DNA of 9,013 nt, from NCBI GenBank assembly GCA_937997605.1, contig CALLFD010000418.1, forward strand, positions 1 through 9,013, written 5' to 3'. Both the position numbers and the translations under genes were made by a program. The notes under the pieces were generated by a model that ran no database searches, was not told the origin of the DNA, and saw only the letters and a list, made by a program, of their open reading frames with translations. This stretch comes from an uncultured Collinsella sp. (GTDB lineage: Bacteria > Actinomycetota > Coriobacteriia > Coriobacteriales > Coriobacteriaceae). Below are positions 1 through 5,689 of the stretch, one piece after another (position 1 is the first letter of the stretch; each line of letters starts with the position of its first letter).

Positions 1-238
1 CGCCGATGTTGAGCCAGCCAGTGGCCATAGCGCCGGAGGCGTTGGCGTAGTACCAAGAGTCACCCACCTGGAACCAGCCGGTAGCCATCGCGCCGGAGTC
101 GCTGAACCAGTACCAAGAGCCGCCCAGGCTGCGCCAGCCGTTAGCAACCATGGCGCCCGAGCCGTCGAGATAGAACCACGCACCGCCGATGTTGAGCCAG
201 CCAGTGGCCATAGCGCCGGAGGCGTTGGCGTAGTACCA
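1..238. repeat. Perfect 55-bp direct repeat inside the cell-wall-binding gene (1-55 and 184-238)
   Basis: Bases 1-55 and 184-238 are identical, offset by 183 bp, which is exactly 61 codons or three repeat modules. Both copies encode the same stretch, containing NASGAMATGWLNIG. The modules in between are related but diverged. The identity points to recent duplication or gene conversion of a three-module block, and it provides homology for expansion or contraction of the repeat number. The left copy may extend beyond the window. Confidence 0.9.
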
Positions 239-883
239 GGTGCCCGAATCGTTGATCCAGCCAGTTAGCATGACACCGTACTCATTGAAATAGTACCAAG
301 TTCCACCGATATTATGCCAACCGGTCAACAGCTCGCCGCTGGAAGTCGCATAGAGCCACTTTCCATAGATGGAGTCATAAATCCAGCCACTATGCTGCAT
401 GCGGCCATCAGCATTGGCGCCAGGGGTGTTCAGGAAGTAGTTTTTGCCATCAATCTGAACTCGGCCGTATGCCATATCGTGGTTTTCGGGATAGAAGTAG
501 TACCAATCCCCGCCGATAAGCTGCCAGTTCGACACCGCGGTCCCGTCAGCGCCAAAATAGTACCAAACGGCTTCGTAATCGTTATACCACTGGTTCGTGA
601 CCATGACGCCAGTCTCGGGATCGAAATAGCGAAGGTTGCCGTCCTCGCACCGAACGAGTCCGGTCTGCATCGAGCCATCGTTGTCGAAATAATACGTTCC
701 AGCAGGACGAGAAACAGAGAAACCTGTCAAATTGCGAGACTCGCTATGATCAATATATTGAAGACCAACGAGAGAATCAATATCAGCAAATGAGGACGCC
801 GGGGCAACCGTCATGCAGGCGGCGGCAAATACAGCAACTCCCAGCGCTGTTAGTCCTCGCCATCTTTCTCGAAGGTTATTCAT
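1..883 (-). CDS. Secreted cell-wall-binding repeat protein, N-terminal part (runs off left edge)
   Basis: The reading frame stays open from an ATG at 883 to the window edge, giving 294 complete codons with the C-terminus missing. Residues 1-33 form a signal peptide: basic start (NNLRERWR), hydrophobic core (LTALGVAVFAAACM), and a likely cut after SSFA. From about residue 62 nearly everything visible is about eleven modules of roughly 20 residues with the pattern G-x-WYY-x-G-x-M-x-TGW, the hallmark of choline/glucan-type cell-wall-binding repeats (PF01473-like). The distal modules (residues 193-294) are much more regular than the first five. No catalytic domain is visible, so any enzymatic domain would have to lie past the edge; otherwise this is a wall-associated surface protein. 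The start is supported by AAAGG (891-895) seven bases upstream and by a promoter at 923-951. The gene is probably monocistronic. The fold class is secure; the ligand and role are unknown. Confidence 0.9.
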   Translation of the reverse strand, partial: MNNLRERWRGLTALGVAVFAAACMTVAPASSFADIDSLVGLQYIDHSESRNLTGFSVSRPAGTYYFDNDGSMQTGLVRCEDGNLRYFDPETGVMVTNQWYNDYEAVWYYFGADGTAVSNWQLIGGDWYYFYPENHDMAYGRVQIDGKNYFLNTPGANADGRMQHSGWIYDSIYGKWLYATSSGELLTGWHNIGGTWYYFNEYGVMLTGWINDSGTWYYANASGAMATGWLNIGGAWFYLDGSGAMVANGWRSLGGSWYWFSDSGAMATGWFQVGDSWYYANASGAMATGWLNIG

Positions 884-922
884 ACGACATCCTTTCTCCG
901 AGATTTAAGGCTCTCTTAAGTT

Positions 923-951
923 ATTCTCAGACTATCAATTTAGTTTTTCAA
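923..951 (-). promoter_or_regulatory. Sigma-A-type promoter of the cell-wall-binding gene
   Basis: Read on the minus strand, a -35 box TTGAAA (946-951, five of six consensus bases) is followed by a 17-base spacer and a -10 box GAGAAT (923-928, four of six). Transcription would begin near 916, leaving a leader of about 33 nt before the ATG at 883, with AAAGG at 891-895. Spacing and distance to the start codon are ideal; no experimental support is available. Confidence 0.6.
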
Positions 952-1122
952 CAGGAAATCGATAAAAGGTATCTTTGTGACTGCAATTTGATGAGAGCCG
1001 CCACGTCCTTGCCGTCCCGTGCATTGTCGACAGCAACGTCTTATGGCACAAACCGGATATCCTTTTCGGCGCAAATCGTTTGAGCAGGCGGCACGCGGAA
1101 GGAGTGTGTAGAGCGGTTTTCT

Positions 1123-1252
1123 GCTGGCTGCCAGCCACGGCATCCTTTCGGAAACCTAATTGCCGCCGGAATTAAAGTCCCCGGCGCGGACTCACCTTAT
1201 CTCCCCGACGCGGGCTCGATATCCTCTCGGATATCTAATCGTCTTGGACTTT
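1123..1252 (-). ncRNA. Candidate structured RNA or decayed leader (several stem-loops, two with GNRA loops)
   Basis: On the minus strand this segment folds on paper into a compact set of helices. GATATCC-GAGA-GGATATC (1235 to 1218) is a perfect 7-bp stem with a GNRA tetraloop. TCC-GAAA-GGA (1152 to 1143) is another GNRA hairpin. CCCG-CGT-CGGG lies at 1214 to 1204, a 6-bp stem CGCCGG/CCGGCG closes an 11-nt loop (1186 to 1164), and GCTGG-CAG-CCAGC lies at 1135 to 1123. A long-range 7-bp pairing AAAGTCC (1252-1246) with GGACTTT (1180-1174) would enclose the first hairpin and compete with the 11-nt-loop stem, an arrangement reminiscent of a switch. Both tetraloops are GNRA only on the minus strand, which favours that orientation. 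I do not recognise an Rfam family. It could be a riboswitch-like leader, a small RNA or a relic of a lost gene's 5' region. Confidence 0.35.
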
Positions 1253-1312
1253 TACCTGCCCAAGCACAGTACAACTTTTACGTGCCGCCACACGGAGCAA
1301 GGCTCGGGGATT

Positions 1313-1341
1313 ATTCTCTAAAAACCATGCTTTCAAAGCAA
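1313..1341 (-). promoter_or_regulatory. Possible promoter upstream of the structured RNA region
   Basis: On the minus strand, TTGCTT (1336-1341) is followed by 17 bases and then GAGAAT (1313-1318), the same -10 hexamer and spacing as the promoter at 923-951. Each box matches four of six consensus bases. Transcription from about 1306 would run into the stem-loop cluster at 1123-1252. Moderate to weak evidence. Confidence 0.35.
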
Positions 1342-1460
1342 CTTAGGCACAAACGTAGTCAAACAAAATACCTTTCAGGTCTTTCTTGAAGATAAGCAGT
1401 AGATTAAAGTATCCGACAAGAAATCCCGCATTACATTCAACCCGCAGAAAAAACAGAGCA

Positions 1461-2318
1461 CTAATACTCCGCCATGCCTTCGGACTCATATAAAAACCTC
1501 ATATGATCGACATCGAATCTAAACGATAGCACATCTATAGATTTGCGTACATCAGAACACAGGCAAACGAATTTAAAAAACGAATCAGTTAATTCGCTTT
1601 CAAACTCTTTGTCGCATATACGTTTTCCAAGCTCAATAGCTTGGCTCAATTTAGTAGCGACAAAGTGGTTGGAAATTAAACCAAGCATGTTATTAGCCTT
1701 CTCAAGGCTATCAAGAACAGGCAAAACGTATTGTATTGCGAAATCTAATGTGACGGTATCATCCTCAATATAATTCGGAAGTCGATACGCTAAATCACAT
1801 GTATTTATATAATATTTGATCCATGACTCTTTCATTTTTGGAAACCGAGAGATATGGATTAACCGACTTTCAGCAGAGGTATCGCCCAATCTATTAGAAG
1901 TTGGAATTAAAATAGTATTTGACCTTTGCTTTCGCCAAGACGAATTATCGAAATTCAATCGAACACGAATATACTCTTGCAACCAGACAAAATAGCACGC
2001 TCCATCATCCGCTAAAGAACATCTAATTAAAAGAAAAGGTATTGCAAACATTTCAGCGTATAAAAGCGTCTTCGTATCAATGGAAAATGGAATTTCAGGT
2101 TTATCTTCGAGTGGCTTGTTTGTTCCCTTCACCTGAATTGCCATTAATTCACCAGTAGCGAATCCGTTTTCAAAGCGCTCAAAAATTTTATCGATTCCAA
2201 AATCACGTTCTGTTAAGTCTCGAACAACCCAGTTTTCAGAAGGCATAAGGGAGGTGACGAAAGAGCATGCCTCTGTATCAATTATGTGGCTATTTGGACG
2301 TTTCGGAGGATATGCCAT
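1461..2318 (-). CDS. DUF4365 domain protein, putative PD-(D/E)XK-type nuclease
   Basis: This is a 285-residue protein whose first ~165 residues match the DUF4365 pattern as I know it. TEACSFV (15-21) lies in the first helix, RDFGID (38-43) follows, and TGELMAIQVKG (55-65) carries the QxK that corresponds to the catalytic lysine strand of restriction-endonuclease-like folds. The acidic candidates are E16, D39 or D43, and E57, with K64. Residues ~165-285 are helical with no recognised domain. I chose the ATG at 2318 because GGAG (2328-2331) lies nine bases upstream and family members begin close to this point. An upstream in-frame ATG at 2387 would add 23 hydrophobic residues and has no good ribosome binding site. 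The gene is AT-rich compared with the flanking surface genes, which suggests lateral origin. DUF4365 genes often occur in defence or mobile islands; the nuclease activity is inferred. Confidence 0.8.
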   Translation of the reverse strand: MAYPPKRPNSHIIDTEACSFVTSLMPSENWVVRDLTERDFGIDKIFERFENGFATGELMAIQVKGTNKPLEDKPEIPFSIDTKTLLYAEMFAIPFLLIRCSLADDGACYFVWLQEYIRVRLNFDNSSWRKQRSNTILIPTSNRLGDTSAESRLIHISRFPKMKESWIKYYINTCDLAYRLPNYIEDDTVTLDFAIQYVLPVLDSLEKANNMLGLISNHFVATKLSQAIELGKRICDKEFESELTDSFFKFVCLCSDVRKSIDVLSFRFDVDHMRFLYESEGMAEY

Positions 2319-2475
2319 AAAAATCAGCTCCATCAGCCTTAGCGCAAGAGCACCTAATAACGACAAAATAAAGATAACAACCAACATAATTAGACTGCAT
2401 GTCAGTTGATATCGAATAAGCGGTTAAGGACACAATAACCAATAAAACAATAGCACTCACTGTGTCCAGGGGCAT
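2290..2475 (-). CDS. Possible 61-residue small hydrophobic peptide overlapping the DUF4365 start
   Basis: The ATG at 2475 follows a near-ideal ribosome binding site, GGAGGAG (2483-2489), by seven bases, stronger than that of the gene downstream. The first residues, PLDTVSAIVLLVIVSLTAY, make one transmembrane segment; a cysteine-containing tail follows. The frame ends at 2290, overlapping the DUF4365 gene (start 2318) in another frame by 29 bp, which would allow translational coupling. Against it, the tail looks like out-of-frame sequence and the local T-rich strand gives hydrophobic residues in more than one frame. It could be a coupling leader peptide, a small membrane or toxin-like peptide, or chance. 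I know no family for it. Confidence 0.3.
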   Translation of the reverse strand: MPLDTVSAIVLLVIVSLTAYSISTDMQSNYVGCYLYFVVIRCSCAKADGADFYGISSETSK

Positions 2476-3004
2476 GGACCATCTCCTCCATCCTTCCTGC
2501 TCGAGCACGTCAGAGTAACCACCCGGTGAAACCATTGGCCGAGAGCTGCGCCCCCAGTCCCCGGGAAGCGGCCCTCTTGATTAAACTGCTCAGTATTTCG
2601 TGCTCACGGGCTCAATTCCCGGTGACCACTTGAGTCACTTCATAGTAGAGAGCAACGACAATGTCGACGCTGCAGGTCTTAAGAATACATTCGCAATAGA
2701 TGTTCCGGCTGTTCACGCCACTGCAGTGAAGCTGACCGGCCTCGGCTTCTATGATCGAATTAAGCACCTGATCGGAGAGCCTGCGGATAAGCACCAGCTG
2801 TCGATCGTCCCGTCGCTGAGGTGGGGCTCAGCGAACATGTCGGGCGCGGCGTCCGCTAAGATCTACATTGCGGTCCTCATCCTTCTCAAGAACCTTCCTT
2901 GTGGTTATTTCAGATTCTAGTGCGAAAGCCGTTTTGCGTCAGGCAGACGTCATCACCCCCCCCCACGCTTACGCCATCTATTTTTTGTGCGATCCAAAGT
3001 ATCG
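2476..3004. other. 529-bp gap between the DUF4365 block and the HEPN-like gene
   Basis: The gap is noticeably richer in GC than the genes on either side and contains no intact gene. Its centre is the IS256-type transposase relic described separately (2612-2830). The remainder includes a GC-rich stretch at 2530-2590 and a run of nine C at 2956-2964. I see no clear promoter or terminator in it. Confidence 0.55.
2612..2830 (-). pseudogene. Decayed N-terminal fragment of an IS256/Mutator-family transposase
   Basis: The minus-strand frame ending at 2612 encodes a stretch containing VLNSIIEAEA, then VNSRNIYCECILKT and VDIVV. In actinobacterial IS256-type transposases the corresponding region reads roughly (ALM)EAEA..., then RVNSRNGYRxR-x-T-RxGT-(V/I)-(D/E)LxIPKLR. 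The VNSRN-x-Y core, the preceding EAEA helix and the following beta-strand are recognisable. The distance between EAEA and VNSRN is shorter than usual, the conserved NGYR and PKLR residues are altered, and the frame stops at 2612, long before the catalytic DDE domain. In-frame stops also occur upstream near 2840. This is therefore an old, dead fragment of a roughly 400-residue protein. A long plus-strand frame over 2600-2920 is its antisense shadow. Terminal inverted repeats were not found. Confidence 0.55.
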
Positions 3005-3646
3005 CTAGCTCACGCTCTTCACTATCATCAAATTTGCAGGTCTCATATTTGATGTTTCATTCAGCTCCTTAGAATCGATAACCAAATCCCATTGTCCATT
3101 TTGGCCCGGCAATGATCGGCAAAGTTGTTTGTTAGGTATACGAAACAATCGATTAACTGGAGTCAAACGCTTAACTCCAAAACATTTCAAACTGACAATT
3201 TCGATACATAATAAAGCTGCCAGTGAATTCAAACAGTTCTCCAAATTAGCTTTTCTAAAATACGTACCACGATCATGTTTCACAGCGTTATAGCTATCCC
3301 ACCAAGTTAATTTTGCATACATTCCATTTATCCACGCATTAAAAGGTTTGAGTGAAATACTCTGGTTAATCGCAATGTCAACTACCTCATTTACAAAGGC
3401 AATATCATTCAAAGCAGACAGGCACTCGAATGCTTCCTTGATATTAGATGGTCTATTTCCGGATCGAAGTTCGACATAATCTTTAAAAACCGAATCAAAT
3501 TCAGAACAAATCGATAAAAGCATCTTTGCAAATTCAACTGAATAAGTTGAGAAATTATCGTTGCTCAGCTCAACATAATTAAAGGAATTAACAAGCTCTC
3601 TTTCAAGAACCAAGTAGTAATCCCAATTTGATAAAGATAAACTCAT
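3005..3646 (-). CDS. HEPN-like all-helical protein of unknown function
   Basis: A 213-residue, predicted all-alpha protein with no signal peptide or membrane segment. Two conserved-looking blocks stand out: an N-terminal one, YVELSNDNFSTYSVEFAKML (about 25-43), followed by SEFDSVFK (48-55); and a central WWDSYNAVKHDR (115-126) followed by ANLENCLNSLAALL (133-146). The W-W-x-x-YN-x-VKH-x-R signature inside a helical bundle resembles HEPN-superfamily proteins (nucleotide- or RNA-targeting domains frequent in toxin-antitoxin and abortive infection systems). The classical R-x4-6-H motif is not plainly present, so RNase activity is only a possibility. The ATG at 3646 is preferred over a TTG two codons upstream because GGGAG lies ten bases ahead of it. 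AT-rich like its neighbours; it follows the DUF2971 gene by about 140 bp on the same strand. Confidence 0.7.
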   Translation of the reverse strand: MSLSLSNWDYYLVLERELVNSFNYVELSNDNFSTYSVEFAKMLLSICSEFDSVFKDYVELRSGNRPSNIKEAFECLSALNDIAFVNEVVDIAINQSISLKPFNAWINGMYAKLTWWDSYNAVKHDRGTYFRKANLENCLNSLAALLCIEIVSLKCFGVKRLTPVNRLFRIPNKQLCRSLPGQNGQWDLVIDSKELNETSNMRPANLMIVKSVS

Positions 3647-3652
3647 AGACAA

Positions 3653-3789
3653 GCAACTCCCGTTAACGTAAATTACACCAAATTATCTTTCGAAATGCCC
3701 CCGTAGATATAGCAATCGCCAGCTCAGAAGTCTACTGACGCCCGATTCAGCTGACAAATAATTGACTATACGGCACTATTAAAGGATAA
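3653..3789. other. 137-bp gap between the DUF2971 and HEPN-like genes
   Basis: The gap is AT-rich and has no convincing terminator after the DUF2971 stop. Several TATAAT-like hexamers are present, but I could not pair any with a good -35 at 16-18 bp. The ribosome binding site of the HEPN-like gene, GGGAG (3657-3661), sits at its left edge. Confidence 0.4.
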
Positions 3790-4770
3790 CTAGCACTGTT
3801 CATCTACAGGAATATCCAGTTTATTCGCCGCGCAAATGCAAAGCTCTTTATCCTCTTGAGTCATCCTGCTCCCAAGAATAACTCGCAACGGCTTGCATGG
3901 GCGTTGTACATAATTCATCTCAAGCTCATCTGGCTCTGGTACAAGACGGGCACGATATTCGTTCTCCCGCTCAAACACACTGCCCTTTCTGTAAATTGCC
4001 CGTAGATCACTAAGCATGTCATCACTGCTCACATTAAGACCAAGCATCCTAGCAGCAGTCCAAGCAATTTGAGGGTCGCAATTAAATGGTTCGTCATCAT
4101 ATAAAATTGGTAATAATTCAGTGCGCATTCCGTTAGCTATGTTGCAATTGCGAATAGCTTCTCTGTCGTAAGCAAGAACGAAACCCGCTTGGCTTTCGGA
4201 ATATACATTCCACATATTCGAATCGCTAGGATTGTCCGTTAGGCACAAAATGCGACAACAATTTCGGCAGCTATTCTGATGAACTGGGGCAACAAATCCT
4301 CCAACAAATAAGCGCAAGTTTTTAACAGCCGAGCGAAAAAGACTAACTTTTCCCTCATCGGATAGTATCTCGAACTCATCTATTCTTGCTGGATTAAAAG
4401 GAGCCCCCAGAACCCCTAAAACAAACGCAAGTCGTCTAAAATCAATTTGATTTATTATCTTTAACGCTTGTTCATCATCATTGAGATTACTTTCGATTTC
4501 ATCTATACCATTCCAGTTATAGATCGGTACCGAGTCGCACTGATCGCTGAAAACCTTTGGATGAGAAAATGTAACAGTCGCGTTTTCTAGATCGGCAAAA
4601 GCGTATTCACTTGGAGGTCGATAGCGGTAAAGCATTCGCGGGACGAGAGAAGTCGATAGCGCTTCCAGCTCCTTCTTTGCGGAAACAATGGAGGCGCCAT
4701 CGTTTTGCTTGGCAACGAGATTAGCCAGCGTCTCCCGATATGTTTCTTTCTGTGTCAAGCTTAGCGCCAT
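3790..4770 (-). CDS. DUF2971 family protein
   Basis: This 326-residue cytosolic protein shows the DUF2971 (PF11185) hallmarks in order: MLYRYRPP (46-53), VTFSHPKVFSDQCDS (66-80), ILCLTDNPSDSNMWNVYSE (174-192) with GFVLAYD (196-202), FERENEYRARL (266-276) and a terminal LRVILGSRM (295-303). A cluster of cysteines (CRNCC, 168-172) precedes the SNMW motif. Length and domain span fit a complete gene. The biochemical role of DUF2971 is not established; members are often found in accessory and defence-enriched regions. The start ATG at 4770 has only a moderate ribosome binding site (GGAAG about nine bases upstream), but it precedes all family motifs and no better start is seen. It is probably the first gene of a minus-strand unit with the HEPN-like gene, although the 140-bp gap leaves room for a second promoter. 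Confidence 0.85.
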   Translation of the reverse strand: MALSLTQKETYRETLANLVAKQNDGASIVSAKKELEALSTSLVPRMLYRYRPPSEYAFADLENATVTFSHPKVFSDQCDSVPIYNWNGIDEIESNLNDDEQALKIINQIDFRRLAFVLGVLGAPFNPARIDEFEILSDEGKVSLFRSAVKNLRLFVGGFVAPVHQNSCRNCCRILCLTDNPSDSNMWNVYSESQAGFVLAYDREAIRNCNIANGMRTELLPILYDDEPFNCDPQIAWTAARMLGLNVSSDDMLSDLRAIYRKGSVFERENEYRARLVPEPDELEMNYVQRPCKPLRVILGSRMTQEDKELCICAANKLDIPVDEQC

Positions 4771-4835
4771 GCAATATCGCTTCCCGATCTAGCTAAATTA
4801 GATGCAGTTGATTTTATCCAGTGCAAAAATACTGA

Positions 4836-5143
4836 ATGCACATACGAAGCAGAAGTCATGTCTATCAACTACCAAAAAATGATTCCGATTGGAACGTACC
4901 GGAAATCGTAAAAGCTGCCAACGGATATATTTATAATAGCCTGAGATGGCTAGAGATGAAAACATATAGTCATCAAGCAGTCTTGTCCTCCGATGAAGAC
5001 GCCAGCTATGACATCGAATTCCACTCTCTGTCAGGTCGCTTTACCAATTACGGAGCGCCGCAGAGGCTGCAGAAGCAGTCGAGTATGCAGAAAAGATTTA
5101 TATGGGCGCGTCAATTAAAAAAGCTCTGTTAGACCAGGATTGA
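4836..5143 (+). pseudogene. Probable frameshifted gene remnant, family unknown
   Basis: A 98-codon plus-strand frame starts at 4836, and its first ~72 residues look protein-like (for example NVPEIVKAANGYIYNSLRWL). From about 5054 a different frame carries a clearly protein-like C-terminus, SAAEAAEAVEYAEKIY then MGASIKKALLDQD, ending with TGA at 5141-5143, while the first frame turns into basic, low-quality sequence. A single-base shift near 5050 would join them. No ribosome binding site precedes 4836, and the frame lies immediately upstream of the IS1595-type relic, so it is probably the truncated 3' part of a gene cut by rearrangement. I do not recognise the family. It lies head-to-head with the DUF2971 gene, only 65 bp away. 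Confidence 0.35.
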
Positions 5144-5197
5144 CACACATCTGTCCCCACGGCGCCATATCGTTAGCCTCGTAGACCGCGGGGCAGC

Positions 5198-5543
5198 ATG
5201 AACGCCGAGGACCTGGTAATCGCCTTCAAACGGGACATGGCGAAGCTGAGCGGGACCGAGCGCCGCCGCGCGATTGAGTCCGTCAGGGACGTGATCCGCG
5301 CGGCGGCGTTCGACGACACGGCCGGCTCCGCCTACGAGGTCGAGCGCAGCCGCGTCTGCCTCAAGACCGCCTACGCCATGCGCCATAGGCTGATCGAGCG
5401 CCTCTCGGCCCACTGCCCCCATTCAGGGCCGGGCGGGGCTGCGGCGGCGAGCTCGACGAGATCTACTTCCCTGAGTCGCTCAAGGGCAAGGGCAACCGCG
5501 CGAAGGGGTTGTTCGCGATGCCGTATCGGCAGCATAGAGACGG
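5198..5543 (+). pseudogene. IS1595-family transposase, frameshifted and truncated
   Basis: From the ATG at 5198 the frame encodes a helical N-terminus and CLKTAYAMRHRLIERLS, which matches the helix preceding the catalytic core in IS1595 transposases (pattern KTAF/Y-x-x-RHR-x-L). After the run of five C at 5416-5420 the homologous sequence continues in another frame: GCGGELDEIYFPESLKGKG and then LFAMP. This is the ELDE-x-YF first catalytic aspartate motif of DDE_Tnp_IS1595. Homology ends around 5543, so most of the DDE domain is missing. The N-terminal zinc-ribbon found in some members is not visible. The GC-rich composition contrasts with the AT-rich genes on its left. The frameshift is genuine or a sequencing slip at the homopolymer; either way the element is truncated and dead. 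No clear terminal inverted repeat was identified. Confidence 0.75.
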
Positions 5544-5564
5544 TATGTCCATTTCGTCTCTTTT
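5537..5564 (+). terminator. Weak terminator-like hairpin at the end of the IS1595 relic
   Basis: GAGACG (5537-5542) and CGTCTC (5555-5560) form a 6-bp stem with a 12-nt loop, followed by TTTT. The loop is long and the T-tract short, so this is at best a weak intrinsic terminator. It could be chance. Confidence 0.25.
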
Positions 5565-5689
5565 AGCGCTGAATACCATGTATCGGGTTCATTTTCTCAT
5601 GCCTTATTAGGAATATATGAGACGGCTGAATTCGTAGATGCCTGTTGTAAATGAATGTATGTGAGAAAGCTAACAACTACTTAATAAGA

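Larger units (their letters stand above)
884..1460. other. 577-bp intergenic region
   Basis: No convincing gene is present. The region contains the promoter at 923-951, a stem-loop cluster at 1123-1252 and a promoter-like sequence at 1313-1341, each listed separately. A 67-codon minus-strand frame (935-1138, GTG start) has a passable AAAGG upstream, but its composition is not protein-like. The stretches 952-1122 and 1342-1460 show nothing I can name, and no clear terminator follows the gene ending at 1461. Confidence 0.6.

Noticed and set aside
314..793. 159-codon plus-strand frame
   Set aside because: It is antisense to the cell-wall-binding repeat gene, which has a signal peptide, promoter and repeat modules on the minus strand.
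935..1143. Two overlapping 67-codon minus-strand frames (ATG at 1143, GTG at 1138)
   Set aside because: The GTG has a passable ribosome binding site, but neither frame has protein-like composition. Both overlap the promoter of the next gene, and the region is better explained by RNA structure.
1165..1200. T-box-like core (AAGGTGAGTCCGCG on the minus strand)
   Set aside because: It resembles the T-box AGGGTGG-n-ACCGCG motif at about ten of fourteen positions, but it lacks the invariant TGGN that pairs with the tRNA end, and no tRNA-related gene follows.
2605..2626. tRNA T-arm-like sequence (CGGG-CTCAATT-CCCG)
   Set aside because: The loop starts CTC rather than TTC, the stem is four pairs, and no acceptor, D-arm or anticodon arm fits upstream. 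No attachment-site duplication was seen.
2600..2920. 106-codon plus-strand frame
   Set aside because: It lies antisense to the IS256-type remnant, whose minus-strand translation contains family motifs. No ribosome binding site precedes it.
5129..5422. 97-codon minus-strand frame
   Set aside because: It is a GC-rich shadow of the IS1595 transposase relic on the plus strand.
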